From positions 3,678,001-3,742,000 of the forward strand of contig NZ_CP134605.1 in assembly GCF_031844685.1 (NCBI RefSeq): a stretch of 64,000 nt of DNA, given 5' to 3'. The notes beneath the pieces were generated by a model. That model made no database searches. It was not told the DNA's origin and was given only the letters and a program-made list of their open reading frames with translations. This document shows, piece after piece, positions 1 through 10,569 of this stretch (positions are counted from its first letter, which is position 1; each line of letters opens with the position of its first letter). The position numbers and the translations under genes were made by a program. The stretch is from Streptomyces sp. ITFR-21. Lineage in GTDB: Bacteria > Actinomycetota > Actinomycetes > Streptomycetales > Streptomycetaceae.

Positions 1-1
1 G

Positions 2-826
2 ACCACGACGCTGCCGACCATAGGCCGCGAGGTGCGTTCCTCCAAGGTCCTGCTCGGGGTGTCCCAGGTGGTGCCGGCCCAGGCCGACACCTGGTTCGAC
101 GACTTCAGCACGACTCTGGCGCAGAACGGACTGCCGCAGGTGTTCGGCACCTTCGGCTCGGAGCCGATCACCTCGGTGCCCGCGCCCGACCCGGCGCTGG
201 TGCGCAGCGCGGTCGTCACCGAGGCCTGGCGCAGCATCGTGAAGGTGGTCGGCACCGCGCCCGGCTGCGGCAAGGTGCTGGAGGGCTCGGGCTTCGTGTT
301 CGCCAAGGACCGGGTGATGACCAACGCGCACGTCGTCGGCGGCGTGCGCGAGCCCACCGTGCAGGTCGGCGGCGAGGGCAGGCTGCACGACGCCCGGGTG
401 GTGCTCTACGACTGGCAGCGCGACGTCGCGGTGCTGGACGTGCCGGGCCTGGACGCGCCCTCGCTCTCCTTCGCCACCAGCGACGCGCGTTCCAAGGACG
501 ACGCGATCGTGGCCGGCTTCCCGGAGAACGGCGGCTTCGACGTCCGCGCGGCCCGCGTCCGCGGGCGGATCGAGGCCAGCGGCCCGGACATCTACCACCG
601 CGGCACCGTGCACCGCGACGTGTACTCGCTGTACGCCACCGTCCGCCAGGGCAACTCCGGCGGCCCGCTGCTCACCCCCGACGGCAAGGTCGCGGGCGTC
701 GTCTTCGCCAAGTCGCTGGACGACGCCAACACCGGCTACGCGCTGACCGCCGACGAGGTGGCCCCGGACGCGAGCGCGGGCCGTGGCGCGGACCAGCGGG
801 TGGACAGCGAGGGCTGCGCGCTGTGA
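2..826 (+). CDS. MarP-like membrane-anchored serine protease, C-terminal part (5' end outside window)
   Basis: The frame is open at the left edge, so the start lies upstream. The visible part shows a trypsin-like fold with the full catalytic triad: His in NAHVV, Asp in RDVAVLDV and Ser in GNSGGP. A GSGFVF strand precedes the histidine. The leading stretch (roughly the first 60 residues) looks like the linker that follows a CvpA-type membrane domain in actinobacterial MarP proteases, which cleave cell-envelope targets outside the membrane. The CvpA part is not visible, so the family assignment is an inference. It ends at TGA, followed by a G/C hairpin. Other trypsin-fold secreted proteases are possible. 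Confidence 0.8.
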   Translation, partial: TTTLPTIGREVRSSKVLLGVSQVVPAQADTWFDDFSTTLAQNGLPQVFGTFGSEPITSVPAPDPALVRSAVVTEAWRSIVKVVGTAPGCGKVLEGSGFVFAKDRVMTNAHVVGGVREPTVQVGGEGRLHDARVVLYDWQRDVAVLDVPGLDAPSLSFATSDARSKDDAIVAGFPENGGFDVRAARVRGRIEASGPDIYHRGTVHRDVYSLYATVRQGNSGGPLLTPDGKVAGVVFAKSLDDANTGYALTADEVAPDASAGRGADQRVDSEGCAL

Positions 827-831
827 GGGGC

Positions 832-854
832 CGGCGCCGTTGCGGCCGGCGCCG
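832..854 (+). terminator. Hairpin after the protease gene
   Basis: Inverted repeat CGGCGCC (832-838) / GGCGCCG (848-854) with a 9-nt loop starts 6 bases after the stop codon. There is no T-run, as is usual for Streptomyces terminators. Both arms contain palindromic hexamers, so alternative pairings exist. Confidence 0.4.
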
Positions 855-922
855 ACCGCGGGGTGGCGCGAGCTCTCAGCGGCGCGGGCCGCGGCGTCGG
901 CCCCGAGGGACGCGGGGGCCGT

Positions 923-1105
923 TCAGTCGCGGGGATGCCGCAGCCTGGCGCCGACCCAGCGGGCTCTGCGGCCGAGGATGCGGGGGATGCCGAGTCGGCT
1001 CTGCCCCGACGGGAGTACCGCCATGGGGGCCGCGTTCTCGACGGCGGTGAAAGTGCTGCTGCGGCGATTGCGTGATACGTCACGGTAGTCGTGCGTCCAA
1101 CCCAT
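923..1105 (-). CDS. Small basic hypothetical protein (60 aa)
   Basis: This short ATG frame lies in the 440-bp gap between the protease and the hydrolase. Third codon positions are strongly G/C (about four fifths), which supports coding in this genome, and the product is Arg-rich and basic. I recognise no domain. There is no convincing ribosome-binding site, so this could be a spurious frame in G/C-rich spacer. The rest of the gap (827-922 and 1106-1268) shows only the hairpin above and a less G/C-rich patch at about 1070-1200 that could hold a promoter. Confidence 0.35.
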   Translation of the reverse strand: MGWTHDYRDVSRNRRSSTFTAVENAAPMAVLPSGQSRLGIPRILGRRARWVGARLRHPRD

Positions 1106-1268
1106 ACGAAGCTACGTGCCCGCGCCTCTTGGTCGGTAATCGCCGTTTGCCCGTCCGATTGGCCTATGCGTCCGGCATTTTGACCGATCATCTGACAGTC
1201 GTACCGGCGAGGTAAGAGGCTCGTCTTCCCCGTTCCGCCGAGGGCATGCCACACCTGGCGGCAAAACC

Positions 1269-2225
1269 TCAGCGGTCCGGTTCCGGGTCCTGCAGCCAGT
1301 TGATCAGCTCGGCCGAGAACGCCGCCGGGTCCTCCTCGTGCGGAAAGTGCCCCAGCCCGTCGAAGAGCCGCCAGCGGTAGGGCGCCTCCACGTACTCCCC
1401 GCTGCCGGCCACGTTCCGGGTCCCGATCGCCGGGTCGAGCGAGCCGTGCATCTGCAGCGTCGGCACCCGTACCGGGCGCTTCATCCGCCGGTTGAACTGG
1501 ATACCGTCCGGCCGGGCCATCGACCGCACCATCCAGCGGTACGGCTCGACCGCGCAGTGCGCCGTCGACGGGATCTGCATCGCCCGCTGGTACAGCTCCA
1601 CCGCGCGCCGGTCCGGCGGCTGCGGCCCCGACCACTCCCGCATCAGCTTGCCGACCAGCGCCGCGTCGTCCGCGATCAGCTGACGCTCCGGCAGCCACGG
1701 CCGCTGGAAGCCCCAGACGTACGCCCCCGACCGGCTCTGCCGCAGGTCGGTGAGCATCGCGGCCCGCCAGCGGCGCGGGTGCGGCATCGAGCAGACCGCG
1801 AGCCGCCGCACGAGCTTGGGCCGCATCGCCGCCGCCGTCCAGGCCAGATAACCGCCCAGGTCATGCCCCACGAGTGCCGCGTCCGGCTCGCCCAGCGAGC
1901 GGATCACGCCGGTGACGTCGAGCGCGAGGTTGCCGGCGTCGTAGCCGCGGGGCGTGCGGTCGCTGCCGCCGACGCCGCGCAGGTCCATCGCCACCGCGCG
2001 GAAACCGGCGTCGGCGAGCGCCGCCAACTGGTGCCGCCACGTCCACCAGAACTGCGGGAAGCCGTGCAGCAGCAGCACCAGCGGTCCGTCGCCCATCTCG
2101 GCGATGTGGAAGCGGGCGCCGTTGGCGGCCACGTCCCGGTGTGTCCACGGCCCTTCGATGCGCGGAAACGGCGTGTTCGAATAGGCGGGGTTGTGCGACT
2201 CGGACGGCCGGGTGGCGGCATTCAT
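1269..2225 (-). CDS. Alpha/beta-hydrolase, epoxide-hydrolase type
   Basis: The 318-residue product has an alpha/beta-hydrolase layout. An HGFP oxyanion motif sits near residue 53. The nucleophile elbow is VGHDLGG, with Asp in place of the usual Ser, as in epoxide hydrolases and haloalkane dehalogenases. A lid region contains several Trp/Tyr residues, and the catalytic His is in GLGHFPHEE near the C terminus. The Asp nucleophile favours an epoxide hydrolase acting through an ester intermediate. The substrate is unknown. The gene lies 13 bp after the holin-family gene on the same strand and is probably co-transcribed with it. Confidence 0.85.
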   Translation of the reverse strand: MNAATRPSESHNPAYSNTPFPRIEGPWTHRDVAANGARFHIAEMGDGPLVLLLHGFPQFWWTWRHQLAALADAGFRAVAMDLRGVGGSDRTPRGYDAGNLALDVTGVIRSLGEPDAALVGHDLGGYLAWTAAAMRPKLVRRLAVCSMPHPRRWRAAMLTDLRQSRSGAYVWGFQRPWLPERQLIADDAALVGKLMREWSGPQPPDRRAVELYQRAMQIPSTAHCAVEPYRWMVRSMARPDGIQFNRRMKRPVRVPTLQMHGSLDPAIGTRNVAGSGEYVEAPYRWRLFDGLGHFPHEEDPAAFSAELINWLQDPEPDR

Positions 2226-2238
2226 GCCCCAGAGCGTG

Positions 2239-2694
2239 TCACATCCCGGCCTCGATCGCCTCGGCCTCGGCGGGCTCCAGCCGGCGCTGGTGCGGCTTGG
2301 CCTTCTGCAACACGGCCGCGGTCTCCTTGGCGGAGGCGATGGAACGCTCCGGCTTGGTCACCTTCTTGAACCGGCCGCGGGCCAGTACCAGCAGCAGCAG
2401 GGCCAGTACGAGGAAGGCACCGCACACGATGCCGAACGTCGCGTCGAGCGGCAGACCGGTCCGGTGCAGTACATACGCCAGGGCCATGCAGCCCATGGGA
2501 ACGGCGAAAATCGCCAGCGCGAGGGATACCACGAGCGTGAGGCTGCCGACCGTGGCGCGCTTGACGTCCTGCCGCAACTCGGCCTTGGCCAGGGCGATCT
2601 CGTCATGCACCAGGGCGGACATCTCCGCCGTGGCGGCGGCGAACAGCTGCCCGATGCTGCGCCCGTCGCCGCTGTGCTCTGGGGCTGGGCTCAT
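2239..2694 (-). CDS. Phage-holin-superfamily membrane protein (host gene)
   Basis: This 151-residue protein has two adjacent hydrophobic segments (about residues 47-70 and 80-105), an Asp/Glu/Lys-rich helix before them and a basic tail after. That is the layout of the Phage_holin_3_6 (DUF1469) family, common as a chromosomal gene in Streptomyces beside nhaA and acsA. Despite the family name there is no phage around it here. I chose the ATG at 2694 because GGAGG lies 6-7 bases upstream. A longer frame to 2733 lacks such a site. It follows nhaA on the same strand and probably shares its transcript. Confidence 0.75.
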   Translation of the reverse strand: MSPAPEHSGDGRSIGQLFAAATAEMSALVHDEIALAKAELRQDVKRATVGSLTLVVSLALAIFAVPMGCMALAYVLHRTGLPLDATFGIVCGAFLVLALLLLVLARGRFKKVTKPERSIASAKETAAVLQKAKPHQRRLEPAEAEAIEAGM

Positions 2695-2736
2695 CGCGTC
2701 CTCCGTCGTCGATACGGTCCGTCCCCCGATCATGCC

Positions 2737-4050
2737 CTACGGGTCCTCCTCCCCGCCGCCGTCCCCGGACTGTCGGGCGAGCCCGCGGTACCAGTTGTTG
2801 CGCGACCTGAGCAGAGCCGCGGCCAGCAGCCCGGAGATCAGCGAGCCCAGCAGCACCGCGGCCTTGGTCTCCTCGGTGAGCCGCGGATCGCCCTTGAAGG
2901 CGAGTTCGCCGATCAGCAGGGAGACGGTGAAGCCGATGCCGGCCAGCGCCGCCACCGCGGCGACATCGGGCGGGCGCAGGCCGGCGCCGCCCCGGCCCCG
3001 GGTGAGGCGGCCCGCCAGCACGGTGCCGCCGAAGACGCCCAGCGACTTGCCGAGTACCAGCCCGAGGAGCACGCCCAGTGTCTCCGGCCGCTGGAAGACG
3101 TCGGACAGCGCCTTCGCGGACACCGGCACCCCGGCGGAGAACAGCGCGAACAGCGGGACCGCCACTCCCGCGGACACCGGTCGTACCAGATGCTCGACGC
3201 GCTCGCCGGGGGAGTACCGCTCGCCGTCCCGGGTGGTGCAACGCACCATCAGGCCCATGGCGACACCCGCGATGGTGGCGTGCACGCCGCTGTTGAGCAT
3301 CAGCGCCCAGATGACCAGCGCCAGCGGCACGTACACGTACCAGCCGCGCACCTCCCTGCGCAGCAGCACCCGGAAGACCACCAGCCCGGCGGTGGCCCCG
3401 AGCAGGGGCGCGTAGTGGATCCGGGAGGTGAGGAAGACGGCGATGACCAGGATCGCGACGAAATCGTCGACGACCGCGAGAGTGAGCAGGAAGGCCCGTA
3501 CGGCGGGGGGCAGCGCGGCGCCGACGACGGCGAGTACGGCGAGGGCGAACGCGATGTCGGTGGCGGTCGGGACCGCCCAGCCGGTGAGGGAGCCGCCGCC
3601 CGCGGCGCTGACCACCGTGTAGACGAGCGCCGGCATCGCCATGCCGCAGAGCGCCGCGATGACCGGGAGGGCGGCGGCGGCCGGCCGGCGCAGCTCACCG
3701 GCGACCAGCTCACGTTTGAGTTCGACGCCGGCCACGAAGAAGAAGACCGCGAGCAGGCCGTCGGCGGCCCAGTGCGCGACCGACAGGCGCAGGCCGACGG
3801 CGGCGGGGCCGAGGTGGAAGCCGCTGACCGCCGCGTAGCCGTTCCGGCCGGTGTTGGCCCAGACGACGGCGGCGACGGCGGCGACCAGCAGCAGGAGGCC
3901 GCCGACGGTCTCGGCGCGCAGCGCGTCGGCGATGGCGTAGCGCTCGGGGAGGGAGATCCGGCCGAGCCGGGTCGCGCGGCGGCGTCCGGGAGCCGGTGCG
4001 GGTCGGTCGGGTGCGGGTCGGTCGGGTGCGGGGCCGGGCGGGTCGGGCAC
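2737..4050 (-). CDS. nhaA: Na+/H+ antiporter NhaA
   Basis: The 437-residue polytopic protein has NhaA-family signatures: two neighbouring Asp residues in VVDDFVAI, which bind Na+ and H+ in the family, a PTATDIAFALAV stretch in the discontinuous helix, and about eleven hydrophobic segments. It exchanges external protons for internal sodium and supports pH and sodium homeostasis. The N terminus carries a Pro/Arg/Ala-rich extension of about 40 residues before the first membrane helix, typical of actinobacterial versions. The GTG start has AGGAGG upstream. The holin-family gene follows in the same direction. Confidence 0.93.
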   Translation of the reverse strand: MPDPPGPAPDRPAPDRPAPAPGRRRATRLGRISLPERYAIADALRAETVGGLLLLVAAVAAVVWANTGRNGYAAVSGFHLGPAAVGLRLSVAHWAADGLLAVFFFVAGVELKRELVAGELRRPAAAALPVIAALCGMAMPALVYTVVSAAGGGSLTGWAVPTATDIAFALAVLAVVGAALPPAVRAFLLTLAVVDDFVAILVIAVFLTSRIHYAPLLGATAGLVVFRVLLRREVRGWYVYVPLALVIWALMLNSGVHATIAGVAMGLMVRCTTRDGERYSPGERVEHLVRPVSAGVAVPLFALFSAGVPVSAKALSDVFQRPETLGVLLGLVLGKSLGVFGGTVLAGRLTRGRGGAGLRPPDVAAVAALAGIGFTVSLLIGELAFKGDPRLTEETKAAVLLGSLISGLLAAALLRSRNNWYRGLARQSGDGGGEEDP

Positions 4051-4197
4051 GGGGACGACCTCCTGGGCGGTCCGGGGCGGTTGCGGACACAGCGGTACCG
4101 TGTGCCGACCAGACTTCCCGGCGCGCCTCTTTCAGCCTCGTCTTCAGTTTTGTCGCGATCCGTCCACGACGTGCGGCCAGCCTAACCCGAACGTGTG

Positions 4198-4254
4198 AAG
4201 GGGCGCCCGGCCGCGTGTGCCGTGTGCCTGCGCCGCACGCACCGGGCGCCCCTT
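4198..4254 (-). terminator. Long hairpin after acsA
   Basis: A perfect 13-bp inverted repeat, AAGGGGCGCCCGG (4198-4210) against CCGGGCGCCCCTT (4242-4254), lies 19 bases beyond the acsA stop codon in the direction of its transcription. It sits between acsA and nhaA, so nhaA probably has its own promoter in 4051-4197. Confidence 0.75.
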
Positions 4255-4273
4255 GCGTTTGCCGCCGGGCGTG

Positions 4274-6232
<1,959 letters not shown>

Positions 6233-6337
6233 GCCAGCTCCTTGTCAGGGTCTCCCAGATGTCCCGGCACTACCTCACCAGTCCTGAGGCACCCTGACAA
6301 GAGCTCCTCCGGTAATGGTTTAGACCTTTGCGTTGAC

Positions 6338-8674
6338 TCATTCGCATCCCTCCTGACCACCGCCGGTGCCGGTGCCGGAGCCGGTCAGCACGGGGCCGAC
6401 GGGGGCCGGGGCCGGGGCGGCCGGGCTCGTCGCCGTGGTCGCCGTGGTCGCCGTGGTCAGGGTCGCCGATGCCGTCGGGGCCGCATCGGGACCTACCGCC
6501 GAGAACACCCCCGTCCCGCGCTCGACGATGTACGCCTGCGCCTCGGCCACGTGGAAGTACATTCCATGCAGCTGCAGGGTGCCGTCGCGAACCCGGCGGG
6601 CCACACACGGATGGGCCGTCAGATGGTCCAGCTGTGCCATCACGTTGACCAGGGCCAGCCGCTCCAGGTCGTCGGTGATCGGGCGGTCGGCGACCGCCAC
6701 CTCTTCGCTGCGCAGCCGGGCCAGGCTCGGCCGGCCGTGCCGCAGCCACCTGGCCAGCGGGGTCTGCGCGCCCGGCTCGTGGTCGCAACCGAGCAGTGCC
6801 TGCATGGCACCACAGCCCGAGTGGCCGCACACCGTGATGCTGGAGACCTGGAGCACCTCCACCGCGTACTCCACCGCCGCGGCCACCGAGTCGCAGGAGC
6901 CGTCAGAGCCGGGCGGCGGCATCAGGTTGCCGACATTGCGGACCGTGAAGAGGTCTCCGGGACCGCTGGACGTGATCATGCTCGTGACCAGCCGCGAGTC
7001 GGCGCAGGTCAGGAAGAGCTGACCGGGACTCTGGCCCTCCCGGGCCAGCCGCGCCAGCTCCTCGCGGACCAGTGGAGCCGTGTTGCGCTGGAACGCGCTG
7101 ACCCCGCCGAGCAGTTGACCCCCGCTGGTCGCCGGTACCGCGGCCGGGCGGGTGCAGTGGTGGTTGCGCCACGGCGTCCAGGGGCGGCAGGCGTGCGCGC
7201 CGACCGGTTCACTGACGGCCCGCCCGGCGCCGTCGCCCAGCACCGCCCGGCCGCCCAGCGAACGGTGCCGCTCGCACCAGGCGCGCAGGGCCTCATAGGC
7301 GGCGTGGTCCATGAAGGAGCCGTCGAGCTCCACGACCACGTCGGCGTCCTGCGGAAGCTGGGCGAAGGCCCGGGTCAGCCGCGGCACCGCCAGGAACGTC
7401 AGCTGCCCGCTCACCCGCACCCGGTGGCAGCCGGCCTCCTCGCTGACGGCCACCCGGGTACGGGTGAGCCCGCGCATGGCCAGGAAGACGGCGACCGCGC
7501 CACCCGCCACGACGCCTTGCAGCACCCCGAAGACCACCACCGAGGCCAGCGTGGCCGCGTACACCGGCAACTCGCGGTGCCGCTGGACGTGCCGGATGTG
7601 CGCGAAGCTCACCATCCGCACCCCGACCAGCATCACCAGTGCGGCCAGTGCCGCCAGTGGGATCGCCTCCAGCGCCGAGGCGGCCGCGCCCGCGCAGAGC
7701 AGCACCCACACGCCGTGCAGCACCGTGGCCCGCCGGGTGCGGGCGCCGGCCTCGACATTGGCCGAACCGCGCATCGCGCCGCCCGCGATGGGCATGCCGC
7801 CGAGCATTCCGGAGACCATGTTGGAGGCGCCCTGCCCGAGCAGCTCCCGGTCCAGCCGGGCCGGCGGGGCGTGGGGTCCCGGGCGGCGGCCCTGGAGGGC
7901 GTCCACGGCCACCGCCGACAGCAGCGACTCCATGCTCGCCACAAAGGTGACGGTGACCACCGCCGCGATCACCCCGAGCACCGGGCCTTCCGGCAGCGCG
8001 GGCAGGACCGGTGCGTCCCAGCGCGGCAGCTCGACCCGCGGCATCGACAGTCCGGTCGCCACCGCGGTGGCCAGCGCGACGGCCGCCAGCGGCGCCGGGA
8101 CCGCCCGCAGCACTCTGGCTCTGCCCCGCAGCCGTGGCCAGCCGAGGAGTACGGCCACGGTCAGGGCGCCGACGACCGGCGCTGTCGGGTGGCTGTCCGT
8201 CAGCTGGTCGGGCAGGGCGGCGATGTTGGCGACCGCGGAACTCTGCGGACTGCCGCCGAGCACCACATGCAGCTGGCCGACGGCGATGACCGTACCGATC
8301 CCGGCGAGCACGCCGTGCACGATGGCGGGGCTCACCGCCAGCGCGGCCCTGGCCACCCGCAGTACGCCGAGCAGGAGCTGCGCCAGACCCGCCAGCACGG
8401 TGATCGCGCAGGTGGCGGGCCAGCCGTAGTGCTGGATCAGGCCGGCGGTCACTACGACCAGGCCGGTCGCCGCGCCGCTGACCTGGAGCGGTGCGCCGCC
8501 GAGAAGCCCGGCCACGATGCCGCCGACGGCTGCGGCGACCAAGCCGGACTGCGGGGGCGCGCCGGTTGCCAGCGCGAGTCCGAGCGACAGGGGGACGGCG
8601 ATCAGGAAGACCGTGATCGAGGCGGACAGGTCGGATCGGTGGGAAGTGGGTCGGTGGAGGGTGCGGAGTCTCAT
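6338..8674 (-). CDS. SulP-family anion transporter fused to beta-carbonic anhydrase
   Basis: The 778-residue fusion starts with a SulP membrane domain of 10-12 hydrophobic helices (about residues 15-400). A short STAS-like segment follows (about 420-490). A beta-carbonic anhydrase domain (about 530-740) shows the zinc ligands in CADSR and HSGCGA. Such fusions couple bicarbonate or another anion's uptake to CO2/HCO3- interconversion at the inner membrane face. The C terminus ends in an Ala/Thr/Pro-rich tail made of short repeats. ATG start with GAAGGAG upstream. The transported anion cannot be read from sequence. Confidence 0.9.
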   Translation of the reverse strand: MRLRTLHRPTSHRSDLSASITVFLIAVPLSLGLALATGAPPQSGLVAAAVGGIVAGLLGGAPLQVSGAATGLVVVTAGLIQHYGWPATCAITVLAGLAQLLLGVLRVARAALAVSPAIVHGVLAGIGTVIAVGQLHVVLGGSPQSSAVANIAALPDQLTDSHPTAPVVGALTVAVLLGWPRLRGRARVLRAVPAPLAAVALATAVATGLSMPRVELPRWDAPVLPALPEGPVLGVIAAVVTVTFVASMESLLSAVAVDALQGRRPGPHAPPARLDRELLGQGASNMVSGMLGGMPIAGGAMRGSANVEAGARTRRATVLHGVWVLLCAGAAASALEAIPLAALAALVMLVGVRMVSFAHIRHVQRHRELPVYAATLASVVVFGVLQGVVAGGAVAVFLAMRGLTRTRVAVSEEAGCHRVRVSGQLTFLAVPRLTRAFAQLPQDADVVVELDGSFMDHAAYEALRAWCERHRSLGGRAVLGDGAGRAVSEPVGAHACRPWTPWRNHHCTRPAAVPATSGGQLLGGVSAFQRNTAPLVREELARLAREGQSPGQLFLTCADSRLVTSMITSSGPGDLFTVRNVGNLMPPPGSDGSCDSVAAAVEYAVEVLQVSSITVCGHSGCGAMQALLGCDHEPGAQTPLARWLRHGRPSLARLRSEEVAVADRPITDDLERLALVNVMAQLDHLTAHPCVARRVRDGTLQLHGMYFHVAEAQAYIVERGTGVFSAVGPDAAPTASATLTTATTATTATSPAAPAPAPVGPVLTGSGTGTGGGQEGCE

Positions 8675-9434
8675 TTCCCGTCTCCTTCGCTGGGCGGCGG
8701 GAGGAGCCAGCGCGACATGAAGTCATCGCTACGCCCAAGTGCCAGTAAATGGAGAGTAATGGAATGGATGCGGAGAGTGAAGTCCAGAGGTTAAATTGGG
8801 AGTGTTTTACCGCTATCGAGTGAATTTTTGGGCGATCGACTTAGCTGTCCGTGCGACGGTGCGTGACGGAAGGCGCACGGGCTCGGCGGTGTCCGCCACG
8901 GCGGTCCGCACCCCACCAGCACCGCTCAGCGGGGCCCGGATGCGCATCTCGTCCTCGGGCGCCGGTTCACGGGTGCGCGCCCGGTCATGGCGGCCGTGGT
9001 GGCCGGCTTGGCTCCCACCGGCCAGGTCGCCGACGCTCCGCGGATATGCGCGGAGGTCAGCGTGGGGGCGTGGGGGCGTGGGGGCCTGGGGCCGCTGGGG
9101 CTGGGGCTGGGGCTGGGGCTGGGGCTGGGGCACGGGGCGGGTCGCCGTGGTCGGCCGGGGCGGACCGCGCGGGTGTCGGGCGCTTGGGCGGGCCGGGGCG
9201 TCGCGCGGTGCACGTGGTCACTGCCTTCGGCGCTCGGCGCCGCGTCACCTTGCTCCGGCGGCATCCGCAGAGGTGACCTCTCGGCGGACACGCGGGGCCT
9301 CGCGGGCGCCGGTGGCGGCGCCCGCGGACCCTGGACGTCGACGTCGAACAGGTGTCGCCGGGTGGGCGGGAGGAACGGCCGGGCCGTGCGACAGGCGTGC
9401 CACCCGGGCGGGTAGAGGTCAGGAACGCCAGGGA
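8675..9434. other. 760-bp intergenic region without a supported gene
   Basis: The part near 8740-8850 is less G/C-rich and probably carries the promoter of the leftward SulP gene. The rest is very G-rich. Open frames here are biased by the G-tract repeat and lack ribosome-binding sites or recognisable domains. The main structure is the GCTGGG repeat described separately. Confidence 0.6.
9094..9130 (+). repeat. Six tandem GCTGGG units with G4 potential
   Basis: Units begin at 9094, 9100, 9106, 9112, 9118 and 9124, followed by a final GGGG run. Three GTGGGGGC-like units precede them at about 9062-9084. Together there are more than ten runs of four or five G on the plus strand, giving a strong G-quadruplex potential between two convergently and leftward transcribed host genes. 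Confidence 0.85.
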
Positions 9435-10463
9435 TCAGGCGCTTGCTGTGACCTCCGGCAGGGACTCGCTCAGGACGAAGCCGGGGTCGATCTGGTCCGC
9501 CAGGTCGGCGCCGGTCTTCGCGTTGCCCCAGCTTTCGGCGTTCCGCTGGTGGAAGTGCACCATCTGGCGCGTGTAACGGTCCCAGTCCCTGGTCTCATAT
9601 GCCTCGTCCGCGCGTGCGTGCATGGTGCGCAGCGCTTTCCGGTTGGACTCTTCCAGTCAGTCGAAGTGCGGCGGACGGCCCTTCTCCACGGCCCGCACCC
9701 AGTTCGAGTGCCCGACGCTGACCAACAGGTCGTCGCCCACCTCGGCCCGCAGGAAGGCCAGGTCGTCCTCGCCCTGCACTTTGTTGCCGATCACCGCGAG
9801 ACTGACGCCGAAGTCCCGGGCGTACTCCTTGTACTGGCGGTAGACGGCGACGCCCTTCCTGGTCGGCTCGGCGACCAGGAACGTCAGGTCGAAGCGGGTG
9901 AACATCCCCGAGGCGAAGGAGTCGCTGCCCGCGGTCATGTCGACGACCAGGTACTCCCCGCGCCCGTCCACCAGGTGGTTCAGGCACAGTTCCACCGCAC
10001 CGACCTTGGAGTGGTAACAGGCGACTCCCAGGTCGGACTCGTTGAACGGGCCGATGACCATCAGCCGTACCTCGGCGGTGTCCGCTCGGCCGCCGTCGTC
10101 CCCGCCGCCCCACCCACCGTCGAGCGCGGTCCGGTGGGCGCATGCCGCGTAGAGCGGATTGTCCTCCATCAGCCGCAGCAGCCGGGAGCCGCGGCCGGGC
10201 GGGGTGGTCTCGATCATGGCGTCGGCGGAGGTGATCCGCGGATTGGCGCCGCGCAGGTACTCCTTGATCTCCGTCAGGTGGGCGCCGAGCGCGGGAAGCG
10301 CGGCGGCCTCGTCCTCGTCGAGGCCCAGCGCGGGCCCGAGGTGCTGGTTGATGTCCGCGTCGATCGCGACGACCGGGACCCCGGGGGCGGCGAGATGGCG
10401 GATGAACAGGGACGACAGCGTGGTCTTGCCGCTGCCGCCCTTTCCAACGAAAGCGATCTTCAG
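9435..10463 (-). pseudogene. MinD/CooC-like ATPase with an in-frame TGA
   Basis: The reading frame gives a deviant-Walker ATPase: KIAFVGKGGSGKTTLSS at the N terminus, DADINQHLG switch region, VVDMTAGSDSFASGMF, and VIGNKVQ base-recognition segment. The frame is continuous except for TGA at 9657-9659, between PPHFD and LEESNRKAL. The remaining 73 codons, including a WGNAKTGADL segment, stay in frame and look conserved. Either this is a nonsense mutation or sequence error, or the product is shortened to about 268 residues. No ATG, GTG or TTG occurs at the expected start. CTG at 10461-10463 is the likely initiator, unless translation starts far upstream at 10583. Confidence 0.75.
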
Positions 10464-10569
10464 GTTCGGTAAGCGTAGCGGCGCGGCCCTGGCCGGGGGC
10501 GATGTGGAGTGGGGAAGGCCACTCGATCGTGGTCGTGTCACTGCTTCGGCGGTGCGTAGGGTCGGGAGC

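Noticed and set aside
736-1698. 320-codon minus-strand open frame across the protease end and hydrolase gene
   Set aside because: It is antisense to the protease triad region and out of frame with the well-supported hydrolase; it has no domain and arises from G/C bias.
2239-2694. Holin-family gene as evidence of a second prophage near 2 kb
   Set aside because: This family is a usual chromosomal neighbour of nhaA/acsA in Streptomyces and no other phage gene lies nearby.
8926-9291. Pro/Ser-rich minus-strand frame in the 8.7-9.4 kb gap
   Set aside because: Its Pro-Ser repeats come from the GCTGGG DNA repeat, and no ribosome-binding site or domain is present.
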